From NCBI GenBank assembly GCA_030728985.1, contig JANQYI010000012.1:62001-126000 (forward strand): 64,000 nt of DNA, in the 5' to 3' direction. Numbering within the stretch: position 1 is the stretch's first letter; each line of letters opens with the position of its first letter. A program made the translations under genes and the position numbers. The notes under the pieces are model-generated. The model was not told where the DNA came from, did no database searches, and saw nothing but the letters and a program-made list of their open reading frames with translations. Source of the stretch: Burkholderiaceae bacterium (GTDB taxonomy: Bacteria > Pseudomonadota > Gammaproteobacteria > Burkholderiales > Burkholderiaceae_B). Of this stretch, positions 10,077 through 20,017 are shown in pieces.

Positions 10077-13000
10077 GGTTTAAGCAAGAGTTCTAAATCA
10101 TCAAGCATGGACTGGGCAGATTGCGCCACAGAGGCGGACGTCGCTGAAGCAGATGGGTCTTGTCCCTTATCACCAGCGCGGTTTGGCAGTTGCTTTTCCA
10201 CAAGTTCCCAAACGAACTGCACGAGTTCTGCTGCATTTGGATAGTTAAATACCAGACTGACGGGTAGGCGTTGACCAAGGCCTTTGCCGATTAGGTCGGC
10301 GAGCTGAACTGCCATCAGAGAGTCTAGTCCAAGATCGGTAAACGCTTGATTGGGTAAGAGTGTCGCAGTCGATGCCAAACCAAAAAGCTGTCTGATTTTG
10401 CGGTGTACGTATTGCTCAACAAGCTTTTGTTGTTGATCAAAGGGGGCGTGCTTGACCTCGTCCAACAGTTCGGTGCTTGATTTGGAGCCAGTCGGGCTGG
10501 AGCTTGACGCTTTCTCAGCACGGACCAATTGACTCAGGAAATGCGAGGAAGCTTCACTGGAAACCAGATATTGATCCCAGTCGCATTCGACAACGGACAG
10601 CTGAGGTTCGGTCGAGGCAATACATAAACTAAGCGCCTCAAGGCCAAGTTCAGGAGTGATCGGGGCAAAGCCTTGACGTTTGAGGTGCTGAGTGATTGCA
10701 ACATCGGACTGCGCCATCCCGACTTCTGCCCAGGGACCCCAATTAATACTGGTGGCCTTGAGTCCGAGTTGATGACGCCTTTGGGCAACGCCATCTAGAT
10801 AGGCGTTGGCTGCGGCATAGTTGGCTTGACCTCGATTACCTAAAATCGATGCGGCCGAGGAAAAGAGAACAAAGAAGTCAAGCGGCCGGGCTTGCGTCAG
10901 CGTATGGAGATTCCAAGCGCCTCGCGCTTTGCCAGAAAATACTTTCTCAAAACTTTCGACCGAAAGGTCTTCAATCAGATGATCATCGAGTACCCCGGCG
11001 CAATGCACGATGCCTGTAATTTCAGGAAGTTGTTGCTGTGCAGTCAGGATAACCTGCGACAGTGCATGGAGATCAGCGGTATCAACGAAATGTTGAGTCA
11101 CATGAATCCCTTGTTCTTTCCACGCGTCAATACGTTGCTGCGCTTCAGGTTTGCCTGATTTGCGACTCAACAGTAATAAATGATCTGCGCCTTGATCGAT
11201 CAACCATTGAGCTGTGGCTAATCCCAGACCGCCAGTCGCACCGGTTAGAAGGTAGGTTTGACCTTTGTGGATCGTAGCGTGCGAGGTGCTGATGGCTGTA
11301 GCAGCAGTCTTTGACAGGCGTGCGACATAGCGTTGATCTGAGCGCCATGCGCTGCGAGACTCTTGTGTCGCAGAGGTCAAAGATCGAAGCACTTGCTTGG
11401 CGGTATCCAGTTCTGATGAATCGTGGGGATCAAGATCGATACAGACGCAGGAAAGCTCAGGACGCTCGAGCATGGTCGACAAGCCAAGGCCCCAAAGCGG
11501 AGTTTGTTCAACACGCAATGCATGCTGATCATTTGCCACAGAGTATGCACCTTGAGTAAAGAGCCAGAGATGCGTGTCGATAGACAGATTGTCTTTGATG
11601 AGTGCCTGAATCAGACCCAGAGGTGTCAGCGCGCTGAGTTGTTGAGACGACGCCTCATCCTGAAGTTTTTCGTCGAGTCCCCAGAGGTAAAGAATTCCGT
11701 TGAGGGTCTTCGTTTTTCCGGCGGACTGCTGAATTAATTTTTCTAAGCCCTTCTGATCGCTTGGGTCAACATATTCAAACACATTCGTTTCCGTATGCGC
11801 TGCGACAGAAGGGCGTGCACCTGGCAGGACGACGATGCAAGTCTGTTTCTGAGCTTTCAAGGATTTGGCAATTTCTTGACCGATAGTTTGATGAGGCGCA
11901 AAAATCAACCAGCTCGTCTCAGACTCACTTAAAACGCTGGATGTTCCTGGAGAAGCATCGAGCTCCCAGTTCACTTGGTGTAAGAGTTTGGCGGATTGCG
12001 CGCGCAAACCTGATTTAAAAGCCGCAGGATCCGCTTGACGTGCTTGCAGGCCAAGCACTTGCAAGACGACATTGCCCATGGCATCACACAGCGCGACATC
12101 CGCGATGGCTTGCTCGGTGCCACCTGATTCTCTCAAGGCAAGTCTGGCCCACAGCGGCCCGCTGGGAATAGGCTGAGTCAAACGAATGCGTTCGATCGAA
12201 AAGGGCAACCAAGTGCGTCTCGCTTCGAGTGCGCCAGAAGCGAGCAATAGCGTAAAACATGCGTCAATCAAGCCAGGATGTAATTGCTCGGCAGGTAATC
12301 CTCCTAGTGACTTGGGAGGACTGATTTCTCCAATCGCCTCGCCTTTGGCGCGACGAATCGCTTTGATCCAACGATAACTTTCGCCGAGCGCGAAATGTCG
12401 CTCAGAGAGAGCGTCAAAAAACTGTGTGACATCCACGGACTCCAGGCAGCGTGCACTAATCGCTGCGTAGTCCAGCTTGGCAAGCGTCTCTTGTTCAATC
12501 CTATTGACCGATGCTTCAGCATGTATCAAAATTTCAACAGATTCATTCGACGGGATCGGTTGATTAAAACTCAGTAGTCGCGCAAACCAGTTTTTATTTG
12601 CATCGGGCTCGAGTACAACCTGCACGGTTCTGCTTTCATCTTCTTGCAGCACCAGGGGCGCAGGGAAATAGATATTCTCAATTTCGCATGGAGAGTCTGG
12701 ACTCACGCGTCGCGCGGCATCAAGCAGCATTGCGATGTGACACGCACCCGAGGCCACCACAGTGTGATTGATCAGATGATCTTTCAAGAAAGGCAAATGG
12801 TCGACGTTAAAGTCTCTCTGAAAAACCGTTGCGGACACTGTCGGCAGCGATAGGCGCTCTCCTAGCAAGGCCAGCTTTGCTGGGAATTGAGTCCCTTTGC
12901 GCGCATCTTTCGCCGGCGCTTCAAGCCAGTAAGGTGTGTGCTGAAAGGGGTAGGTTGGCAATGGCAGACGTCTGCGTTGGTAGCCTTGGTCGAAGCCTTT

Positions 13001-16000
13001 CCAGTCGATATTCGAACGCAGGGAAAGTTGTGCCAAGCTATGCAGGAGCGTATTCCAGTCCGAACTTCCTTGCTTGAGGCTAGGAAGCCAGAGAATCCCA
13101 TCCGTGATTGATTGCATGCCCAAGCTGATCAAGGTTGGTTTGGGACCAATCTCGATCATGACATCGCAGCCTTGTTCGGACATTGTTTCAATGCCCATTT
13201 TGAAGTTCACAGCTTGTCGGACATGTTGACGCCAGTATTGCGCCATCGTGACTTCTTCGCTCGCAAGCGTGCCCGTCAGATTGGAGATGAGCGGAATCTT
13301 GGGTAACTGAAGCTCAACGTTTTCGAAAGTCTCAGCAAAGGCATCAAGAATGGGAGTCATCAATGGAGAGTGAAACGCATGCGACGTGGCTAGACGCTGT
13401 GTTCTGATTTTTTGCTGTTGACAGTAGTCGATGATGCCTATAATTGTGCTTGCGTCACCGGAAATGACTGTACTCAATGGCCCATTCATTGCGGCGATCG
13501 AGACGGACTTTTCATGACCTTTCAAAAGTTTGCGTACGTCTGGCTCCGCAGCTTGAATCATCCACATTTCACCGCCTGACGGCAAAGCTTGCATCAGGCG
13601 AGCGCGCTGTGCGACGATTTTCACGCCATCCTCGAGCGTGAAGACTCCGGCAATGCAAGCTGCTGCAAACTCACCGAGGCTGTGACCGATAACGCAATCG
13701 GGCTGGACGCCCCAGCTTTGCCACAGTCTAGCTAAGGAATAGCCGATTGAAAACAGAGCTGGCTGCGCATAGCCCGTTTGATTCAGACGGGTGACATGGC
13801 TCTCTGAGGACTCCGCAAACATCACCTCAAGTAAGGAAATATCAAGCAAAGGAGTAAACAGTTGAGCGCAACGCTCGAGCTCTGCACGGAAAACAGGTTG
13901 AGTCTCAAATAACTCACGTCCCATGGCTAAATACTGTGCACCTTGACCTGTGAATAAAAAGCCGATTTTGGGTCGTTTTTTACCGGCCACAGCTCCACTA
14001 AACACGGAGGACGTGGAGTCATTATTGAGATGCGCTTGCAGGCTCCTAGCGAAATTGCTAGCGTCAGTACCTGCGACGCTGAGTCGGTGGTCAAATAATT
14101 TTCGACCGGTATTCGCGGTAAAACAGACATTATTCATATCGGCATCAGGCTTGCTATTGAGATAAGCCAGATAACGTTGCGTCAATTCACCCAATGCTTT
14201 TTCGTTGCGCGCACTCAATGTCAGAATATTTTGCGGACGAACGAAGGTGTTCTCGAGAGGGGGTAAGTCAGGTGCTTGTTCCAGAACGGCGTGAGCGTTC
14301 GTGCCACCAATGCCGAGCGAGTTGATGCCGGCGCGCCGCGGAGCACTTTGCTTTTTCCAAGGGACGGCAGTGGTGTTGATGAAAAAGGGACTTTGTTCGA
14401 GTCCGAGAGCGGGGTTTGGTGTGTTGAAATTCAGTAAAGGGGGGATCAGTGCATGATGCAAAGAAAGGGCTGTTTTAATAAAGCCAGCCGTTCCAGAGGT
14501 AATTTGCAAGTGGCCAACGTTTGTTTTGACAGAACCTAGAGCACAGTATCCGATCGCGTCGGTTTGTGTCCTAAAGACTTGCGTCAGACCGTTGACTTCA
14601 ATTGGGTCGCCGATCTCTGTGCCCGTGCCGTGTGCTTCAATCATGCCGATCGTGTCGGGAGAAACGCCCGCCATCGCGATCGCTTCGGCGACGACGCTGG
14701 CTTGTCCCTCGCTGCTAGGCGCCATGTAGCCGACCTTGATGCCACCGTCGTTATTGACAGCCGAGCCTTTAACTACAGCGTAAATATGATCACCGTCACG
14801 GATCGCATCGTCCAAGCGTTTAAGCAAAATCGCACCGACGCCACTACCAAAAATAGTGCCAGCGGCATTGGCATCGAAGGAACGGACGTGACCGTCGGGA
14901 GATACAATCATGCCGGGTTGATAAAGATGACCGGCATGTCCGGGAGACTGCACAGAGGCGCCGCCCGCCATAAACAAATCGGTCTCGCCAGAGAGCAATG
15001 ACTGGCAAGCCATATGAACGGTCACTAGGCCTGTCGAACAGGCCGTTTGTACATTGATGCTCGGACCACCGAGATTCAATTTGTATGAAACGCGAGTCGT
15101 CAGATAATCCTTGTCGTTGGCGACCATCATCATGAAGCCACCCATAGAATCAAGCGTAGTGACATCCATGCCATCATTGGGATCAATCTGATGCCGGTTG
15201 GGCATAACGTTATTCATGAGGTAGGTGTTCATGGCTGCGCCGGCATAGACACCCGTCACGCCAGGATAGGTGGTGGGTTCATAGCCCGCGACTTCGAAAG
15301 CCTCCCATGCGCACTCTAAAAAGAGACGATGCTGCGGATCCATTAACTCTGCATCGCGAGCGGTATAGCCAAAAAACTCCGCGTCAAAGCCTTTCGCGTC
15401 ATTCAGCAGGGGGCTGGCTTTGACATAGTCGTCTGAGGCGTATACTGAAGTTTCGAAACCACTATCTTTAAGCTCTTTGTCGCTAAAGAACGTGATGGAC
15501 TCCACGCCTTGCGCCAAATTTTTCCAGAAAGTATCGAGGTCATCGGCGCCGGGAAAGCGACACGACATACCAATGACGGCGATATCCTGACTACGATGCT
15601 GTTGCTGGCTGCGTGCCTGCGCTCTGGCGACGCCTTTTTCCGAGGGTGATTCAGAATCGTCCTTACCACTTAATTGCTGCACCAACGCTTCGATGCTTGG
15701 GTATTTGAATAAGTCCACCAAAGTCAGATTGAAGCCAAGCGTTTCATTCAGACGCTCGAGAGCTTGCACAAGCGAGATGGAATCTCCGCCCAACTCGAAA
15801 AAGTTGTCCTGCAGACTGATATGCTCGATGGACAACACGTCCTGCCAGATGCTAGCGATTTGTTGCTCGATTTGAGATCCCGGTTGCGCGCCACGAGATA
15901 TGTTGACTTCATGCAGACCATGCTGAGTCATCAGCGCTTCGATGCGCTGAGTGATTTCTTCAAATTGACCTGCTTGAAATGCCTGAATTAATCTTTTGTG

Positions 16001-17674
16001 TTGAATCTTGCCGATCGCAGTCTTGGGTATGACCTCTTTGTCGACAGGAATAAAAAAGTGCGGTTTGATACTCACTCGGCGGGTGAGGTGGGACTGTATT
16101 TGTTTTATTAAACCGACGAGCGCGTCATCATTGTGCGCCGCGTCCGCATGAAAAAAGAGCGCTAGCCTGAGGCGGTCACTACCTGGCGCAAACACAGCGC
16201 AAGCCGCCGCGTAAGAGGGTGTGACACCGTCGACTTGTTCTGCAGCCGCTTCGATTTCACTATTGGAAAGGTTGACGCCATTGACAATGATGCCAAGTTC
16301 GGAGCGTCCGATTAAAACCAGTTCGCCTTCAGAAATAAATCCAGCATCTCCCGTGTCGAACCAGCCATCACCAACAAAGGCTTCGTTCGCTTTCGGATTT
16401 TTGTAATACCCGGGCATGACAGCGTCGCCCTTAATTTGAAAACGTCCAACCGTGTTTTCATCAAGAATTTGATTATTTTCGTCCACGATGCGGATGGACA
16501 TGCCGGGAATAACGGGCCCTAGGCTCGCGAAAGAAATGCTGGAGGTCTCGGTCGGCTCAACCCGGGTCACGACACCGGTCATCGCATGACGATCGATATG
16601 ATGAAACTGCATGGCGTGACCGACTGTTGGCAAGTGATACGTCACACCCGAGCAAGCTTCAGCCATGCCAAAGGCTGAGATAAGCGCATCGGATCGCAGC
16701 CCGAAAGGCGATGCCGCAGCCAAGAATTCGTTGACCGTTGAGAAGGAAATGAGTTCTCCCGCACTCAAAAGTCCTTTGACGCAAGAGAGGTCCCAATGAC
16801 CGTTCTCGACCGTTTTGAGGGCTTTGCTGATCAGGGCAAAGGCAAAATTCGGTGCCCAGCCATGCGTCACGCGATAGGTGTCGATCAGATCGAGCCACCG
16901 CAAAGGTTTGGCCAGAACATATTCTTTGGGTGCGTAGACTAAAGCGCTTCCGGCGATGATAGGACTGAGATGGTATGCGGAGATGTTGCCGATGTGGTCA
17001 AAAGGCAGCCAACTCAAAATGACATCGCTGGCCTCATTTCGACAGAGGATATTGGAGCCTATGCCACGCGACAACATGTTGCGATGGGTCAGTGTGACAG
17101 CTTTTGATAGGCCTGTACTGCCTGAGGACAGTGTATAAAACGCTGTATCGTCCGGCTGAGCGTGATGAATGATCTCTGTAGGTCGATGCGTGCTGAGCTG
17201 CTCGATGCAGACAATATTCGCACGCGCAAGCGCAGGGGCGAAGCCAGAGGCTTTGATCGCAGGACTTAGGCTCTGCGTTGTGCAAATCAGAGGTTCGTCC
17301 AACAAACACCAAAGATGGAGCAGTTGCTCCAAGGAGCGACTTTCGATGTCGTAGCTGACAGGAATCGGAACAATGACCGGTTCAAAGCCACCGAATAAAC
17401 ATCCCCAAAAAGTCGGAAGAATATCTTCACTTGCAGCGAGTTGCAGGATGACTTTGTCTTTGGGGCGGAGTCCCGCTGCAATGAGTCCAGCGCATACACT
17501 CTTGGCGTGGGTAATCAACGAACCATAACTATGCGAGTACTCAACCCCGTTTTGATCAAGATAGATGATTGAAGTCAGAGGGTCAGCTGCGAGGAGAACG
17601 CCCGGTAACGTTTGAAGACTTTCCAATATTGTTGGAAGAGGGGCACCTTGAAGAAATGCTGCTTTGGCTGTCAT
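10073..17674 (-). CDS. Chain-initiating PKS: acyl ligase-ACP-KS-AT-DH-KR-ACP (2533 aa)
   Basis: This is the first protein of the assembly line. Residues 20-580 are an acyl-AMP/CoA ligase (AMP motif LSSGSTG near 185, WLPFDHIGNI) of the kind that activates fatty acids in lipopeptide synthesis. A carrier protein follows (FFELGGDSISL near 630), then a KS (693-1120, TACSTG near 878, EAHGTGT), an AT (1240-1530, FTGQGAQ, GHSLGEF near 1333, HAFH near 1433, malonyl type), a dehydratase (about 1620-1830), a ketoreductase (TGATGGLG near 2145, Tyr in NYAAAN near 2287) and an ACP (LGLDSL near 2450). The DH keeps the His (KDHLIN) and Asp (GLIDACF) positions, but its HxxxGxxxxP box reads HLINHTVVAS. There is no ER, so an enoyl product is expected. 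The starter fatty acid cannot be read from the sequence. No methyltransferase or thioesterase domain is present. Confidence 0.95.
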   Translation of the reverse strand: MTAKAAFLQGAPLPTILESLQTLPGVLLAADPLTSIIYLDQNGVEYSHSYGSLITHAKSVCAGLIAAGLRPKDKVILQLAASEDILPTFWGCLFGGFEPVIVPIPVSYDIESRSLEQLLHLWCLLDEPLICTTQSLSPAIKASGFAPALARANIVCIEQLSTHRPTEIIHHAQPDDTAFYTLSSGSTGLSKAVTLTHRNMLSRGIGSNILCRNEASDVILSWLPFDHIGNISAYHLSPIIAGSALVYAPKEYVLAKPLRWLDLIDTYRVTHGWAPNFAFALISKALKTVENGHWDLSCVKGLLSAGELISFSTVNEFLAAASPFGLRSDALISAFGMAEACSGVTYHLPTVGHAMQFHHIDRHAMTGVVTRVEPTETSSISFASLGPVIPGMSIRIVDENNQILDENTVGRFQIKGDAVMPGYYKNPKANEAFVGDGWFDTGDAGFISEGELVLIGRSELGIIVNGVNLSNSEIEAAAEQVDGVTPSYAAACAVFAPGSDRLRLALFFHADAAHNDDALVGLIKQIQSHLTRRVSIKPHFFIPVDKEVIPKTAIGKIQHKRLIQAFQAGQFEEITQRIEALMTQHGLHEVNISRGAQPGSQIEQQIASIWQDVLSIEHISLQDNFFELGGDSISLVQALERLNETLGFNLTLVDLFKYPSIEALVQQLSGKDDSESPSEKGVARAQARSQQQHRSQDIAVIGMSCRFPGADDLDTFWKNLAQGVESITFFSDKELKDSGFETSVYASDDYVKASPLLNDAKGFDAEFFGYTARDAELMDPQHRLFLECAWEAFEVAGYEPTTYPGVTGVYAGAAMNTYLMNNVMPNRHQIDPNDGMDVTTLDSMGGFMMMVANDKDYLTTRVSYKLNLGGPSINVQTACSTGLVTVHMACQSLLSGETDLFMAGGASVQSPGHAGHLYQPGMIVSPDGHVRSFDANAAGTIFGSGVGAILLKRLDDAIRDGDHIYAVVKGSAVNNDGGIKVGYMAPSSEGQASVVAEAIAMAGVSPDTIGMIEAHGTGTEIGDPIEVNGLTQVFRTQTDAIGYCALGSVKTNVGHLQITSGTAGFIKTALSLHHALIPPLLNFNTPNPALGLEQSPFFINTTAVPWKKQSAPRRAGINSLGIGGTNAHAVLEQAPDLPPLENTFVRPQNILTLSARNEKALGELTQRYLAYLNSKPDADMNNVCFTANTGRKLFDHRLSVAGTDASNFARSLQAHLNNDSTSSVFSGAVAGKKRPKIGFLFTGQGAQYLAMGRELFETQPVFRAELERCAQLFTPLLDISLLEVMFAESSESHVTRLNQTGYAQPALFSIGYSLARLWQSWGVQPDCVIGHSLGEFAAACIAGVFTLEDGVKIVAQRARLMQALPSGGEMWMIQAAEPDVRKLLKGHEKSVSIAAMNGPLSTVISGDASTIIGIIDYCQQQKIRTQRLATSHAFHSPLMTPILDAFAETFENVELQLPKIPLISNLTGTLASEEVTMAQYWRQHVRQAVNFKMGIETMSEQGCDVMIEIGPKPTLISLGMQSITDGILWLPSLKQGSSDWNTLLHSLAQLSLRSNIDWKGFDQGYQRRRLPLPTYPFQHTPYWLEAPAKDARKGTQFPAKLALLGERLSLPTVSATVFQRDFNVDHLPFLKDHLINHTVVASGACHIAMLLDAARRVSPDSPCEIENIYFPAPLVLQEDESRTVQVVLEPDANKNWFARLLSFNQPIPSNESVEILIHAEASVNRIEQETLAKLDYAAISARCLESVDVTQFFDALSERHFALGESYRWIKAIRRAKGEAIGEISPPKSLGGLPAEQLHPGLIDACFTLLLASGALEARRTWLPFSIERIRLTQPIPSGPLWARLALRESGGTEQAIADVALCDAMGNVVLQVLGLQARQADPAAFKSGLRAQSAKLLHQVNWELDASPGTSSVLSESETSWLIFAPHQTIGQEIAKSLKAQKQTCIVVLPGARPSVAAHTETNVFEYVDPSDQKGLEKLIQQSAGKTKTLNGILYLWGLDEKLQDEASSQQLSALTPLGLIQALIKDNLSIDTHLWLFTQGAYSVANDQHALRVEQTPLWGLGLSTMLERPELSCVCIDLDPHDSSELDTAKQVLRSLTSATQESRSAWRSDQRYVARLSKTAATAISTSHATIHKGQTYLLTGATGGLGLATAQWLIDQGADHLLLLSRKSGKPEAQQRIDAWKEQGIHVTQHFVDTADLHALSQVILTAQQQLPEITGIVHCAGVLDDHLIEDLSVESFEKVFSGKARGAWNLHTLTQARPLDFFVLFSSAASILGNRGQANYAAANAYLDGVAQRRHQLGLKATSINWGPWAEVGMAQSDVAITQHLKRQGFAPITPELGLEALSLCIASTEPQLSVVECDWDQYLVSSEASSHFLSQLVRAEKASSSSPTGSKSSTELLDEVKHAPFDQQQKLVEQYVHRKIRQLFGLASTATLLPNQAFTDLGLDSLMAVQLADLIGKGLGQRLPVSLVFNYPNAAELVQFVWELVEKQLPNRAGDKGQDPSASATSASVAQSAQSMLDDLELLLKP

Positions 17675-17793
17675 GGCAGTTATGTAATGATCTTATCCTA
17701 CGGAAATTCATGTTATCCGCACCGCTTGGCGGAAAACTCGCAAATCCTCATAGGTAAATCAGGCTTAAACCCAATGCCACTGGGACTAATCGC

Positions 17794-18408
17794 TTATGCG
17801 GTCTTTCTAGATAAGCGTTGCACGATTTGATAAATGGCGAAGCGAATAATCGAGAAGAACATCACAAAGAAAATAGTCGCTCCAAGTACTAGCCAGATCC
17901 TGGAAACGGCATCGGGTATTTCTTCCATTCTTCCAAGGGTATAGGACACGGCATCTTGAACGCCGATGGCGGCTCCTATGCTCGAAGACATCACCAAAAT
18001 GGTGAAGATTCTGAACAAGTTAGGAATCAGAAGGAGCGCTTGAGCATAATCGTCGCGCCGCCAATACTCCCAACTGTCTTGGGCCGCATCAGAGACCACT
18101 GCTGTTGAGTAGGCGGATAGTGCAATAATTAGCACCAATTTTGGGATATCCAGTGAGAAATGCTGTGTCACATAGGTTGAGTGAGACAGGAAGTTCAGAA
18201 GAGCAAACATCAGCACAAATACTGGAAACGCTCTGAGGAGTGTGATAAATCCCTCGGACACCTTTTTAGGCCATCCTCCTTTAATACGTAGCCAAGTTAG
18301 GGAAAAACCCAGCAAAACACCTCCGAAGAGCGAGTATAGGCCAACCTCCAAATTGATTCGGAAGGCAAAAAGAAACCCGGCAGCTAGATTAAGAAATAAC
18401 TCAAACAT
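17794..18408 (-). CDS. Polar amino-acid type ABC transporter permease (204 aa)
   Basis: A hydrophobic protein of the HisM/GlnP permease type (BPD_transp_1), with about five membrane segments and a conserved cytoplasmic loop (AYSTAVVSDAAQDS) in the position of the EAA loop that contacts the ATPase. The usual EAA-G consensus is only partly recognisable (Ala/Ser-rich, then SIGAAIGVQDAVSY). The start overlaps the end of the fused binding protein-permease gene by 8 bases, so the two probably form a heterodimeric membrane unit. No ATP-binding subunit lies nearby. The gap to the first PKS gene is only 119 bases on the same strand and shows no hairpin with a T-run, so readthrough into the PKS genes is possible. 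The substrate is unknown. Confidence 0.8.
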   Translation of the reverse strand: MFELFLNLAAGFLFAFRINLEVGLYSLFGGVLLGFSLTWLRIKGGWPKKVSEGFITLLRAFPVFVLMFALLNFLSHSTYVTQHFSLDIPKLVLIIALSAYSTAVVSDAAQDSWEYWRRDDYAQALLLIPNLFRIFTILVMSSSIGAAIGVQDAVSYTLGRMEEIPDAVSRIWLVLGATIFFVMFFSIIRFAIYQIVQRLSRKTA

Positions 18409-20017
18409 GTTGATTCATCCTAGCAGCAAGACGTCCACTCACAACTACAACCGTTTGTACAAGCGTTAGATAGAAAACGGACAGGATTGCGTAGGTGGTG
18501 ATGCGTTCGCCCGAAAAGGAGGTGATATCAGTCAACACAGCCAAAAGCTCGGGTGCACCAATGAAGGCAGCGACAGGACTCGCTTTCGCGGCATTGATGA
18601 TAGCGGCTCTTAATTGGATATTTGCCTTGATGGCGATCGTGAGAGTACTGATACCTTTTTCTGAAACCATGGCTGATTCTTTCATCGCAGAGCCACCATT
18701 GGCACCATTATTTAATCCGATCACCACGATTGCAACCAAAACAGCCAGAATAGGAGAGTAGGGTGTCATGAACGTGATGATCAAATAACCCATAACTAGC
18801 AGTAGGATGATGGGACTATTTTGAAAAAATTGAACCACGATATTGCCGAATATCCGAGCGATGAAAAAGCGTGCGTTGAGCAGCTTGAAGAATAAAAGGG
18901 CAAAGATGATGGTTGAAAAAATGGATCCCGCGACCAGCAGCAAGGATACGAAGATGCCAAGGACGAATAAATCCGCAGCACTTTCCCCAACGAACATTGG
19001 AAACTTGAGCTTAAGGCCGACATGTGTATTAAGCCATTTTTCAAAAAGATTGACTGATGGTGCGATGATGGTAGGGGGGTCAGAGAGATCAGCAGGTGCA
19101 CCTAAACACGCTTGGGCCACATGGTTTTTATCTACACATTTGGCATTCGATAACAGTTCCCGTTGCTCGGAGAGAAAATCGATATCCAATTGGTGTGCAC
19201 GCGCTAAGTTTTGAAGGACTCCTGATTGATGGAGGTCAGCCATGATTAAAGAGAGAACGGTACCTAAATCATCCTTTGCTTCTTTGTGAACGCCTATTCC
19301 CCAAGGTACATCATTAAAAGACAGTTTTTCTTCGAAGCGATTTGACAATTCCTTGGGCGCCGTGGGACCAAAGACGTTTGCCAACAAAAGAGATCTGTCA
19401 TGGGCAATCATGCCGCAGGCACCCATACGAAGGGCGTCGATCATTCGATCGGGGCGGTCATAGATTAAAAGCCTCACACGATGCTGCGAAAAAACAATAT
19501 TTGAAAAGTTGCCTAGAGGCACGCACACCGACTTGCCAGAGAGGTCTTCCCAGCCTTGAATATTCAGACCCTTAGGACCGACCACCGTGGTGGGAGAGGA
19601 GTAGTAGTGTGGCTTGATAAAGTGGATGACAGAGTCTCGCGCCACTGTGTGAGCCATAGTGGCCAGGACAACATCAATCTGCCGATCTAGCAGTTTTTCA
19701 ATACGGTCTGATGCTGTTACGGGGAAAAGCACGGCGTTAACGCCGAGTCGCTTGGCGAGAAGATGGGACAGATCAATTTCAAAGCCCTTGAACTCTTTGT
19801 TGGCAAACTCTCCGAAAAGCCGATAATTAGCCCGCACACCAAATCTTATCGTTTGTCGACATAAAATCTCTGCGAGCGAAGAGTCAGGCTTTTCGCAGCC
19901 AGCTTTCCTAGTTTCTTCGATTTTTTGCTGTGCCGCTTGTGCGAACGTATCCGCGGAAGCATTCGAGACAGATAAAAAAGCCGTCAGTAGCAAAACTGCT
20001 ATTAATCCAAACTTCAC
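18401..20017 (-). CDS. Fused periplasmic solute-binding protein and ABC permease (538 aa)
   Basis: A signal peptide (residues 1-22, ending SNASA) leads into a family 3 solute-binding domain (about 50-275; FGVRANYR, FKGFEIDLSHLLAKRLG, a PF00497-like fold). A periplasmic linker follows and then, from about 340, a membrane domain of the HisM/GlnP permease type. Such binding protein-permease fusions are known in glutamine and arginine systems. The start is GTG at 20017, directly after the TAA of the methyltransferase gene, and the 3' end overlaps the second permease gene. The domain suggests uptake or sensing of an amino acid or small polar compound at the inner membrane. The ATPase must be encoded elsewhere or may be missing. 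Confidence 0.82.
   Translation of the reverse strand: MKFGLIAVLLLTAFLSVSNASADTFAQAAQQKIEETRKAGCEKPDSSLAEILCRQTIRFGVRANYRLFGEFANKEFKGFEIDLSHLLAKRLGVNAVLFPVTASDRIEKLLDRQIDVVLATMAHTVARDSVIHFIKPHYYSSPTTVVGPKGLNIQGWEDLSGKSVCVPLGNFSNIVFSQHRVRLLIYDRPDRMIDALRMGACGMIAHDRSLLLANVFGPTAPKELSNRFEEKLSFNDVPWGIGVHKEAKDDLGTVLSLIMADLHQSGVLQNLARAHQLDIDFLSEQRELLSNAKCVDKNHVAQACLGAPADLSDPPTIIAPSVNLFEKWLNTHVGLKLKFPMFVGESAADLFVLGIFVSLLLVAGSIFSTIIFALLFFKLLNARFFIARIFGNIVVQFFQNSPIILLLVMGYLIITFMTPYSPILAVLVAIVVIGLNNGANGGSAMKESAMVSEKGISTLTIAIKANIQLRAAIINAAKASPVAAFIGAPELLAVLTDITSFSGERITTYAILSVFYLTLVQTVVVVSGRLAARMNQHV

Noticed and set aside
12250-12810. Possible loss of function of the dehydratase domain, since HxxxGxxxxP reads HLINHTVVAS
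   Set aside because: The catalytic His and Asp are both present and I recall working PKS dehydratases with Val-Val-Ser-Gly in this place, so inactivity is not supported.
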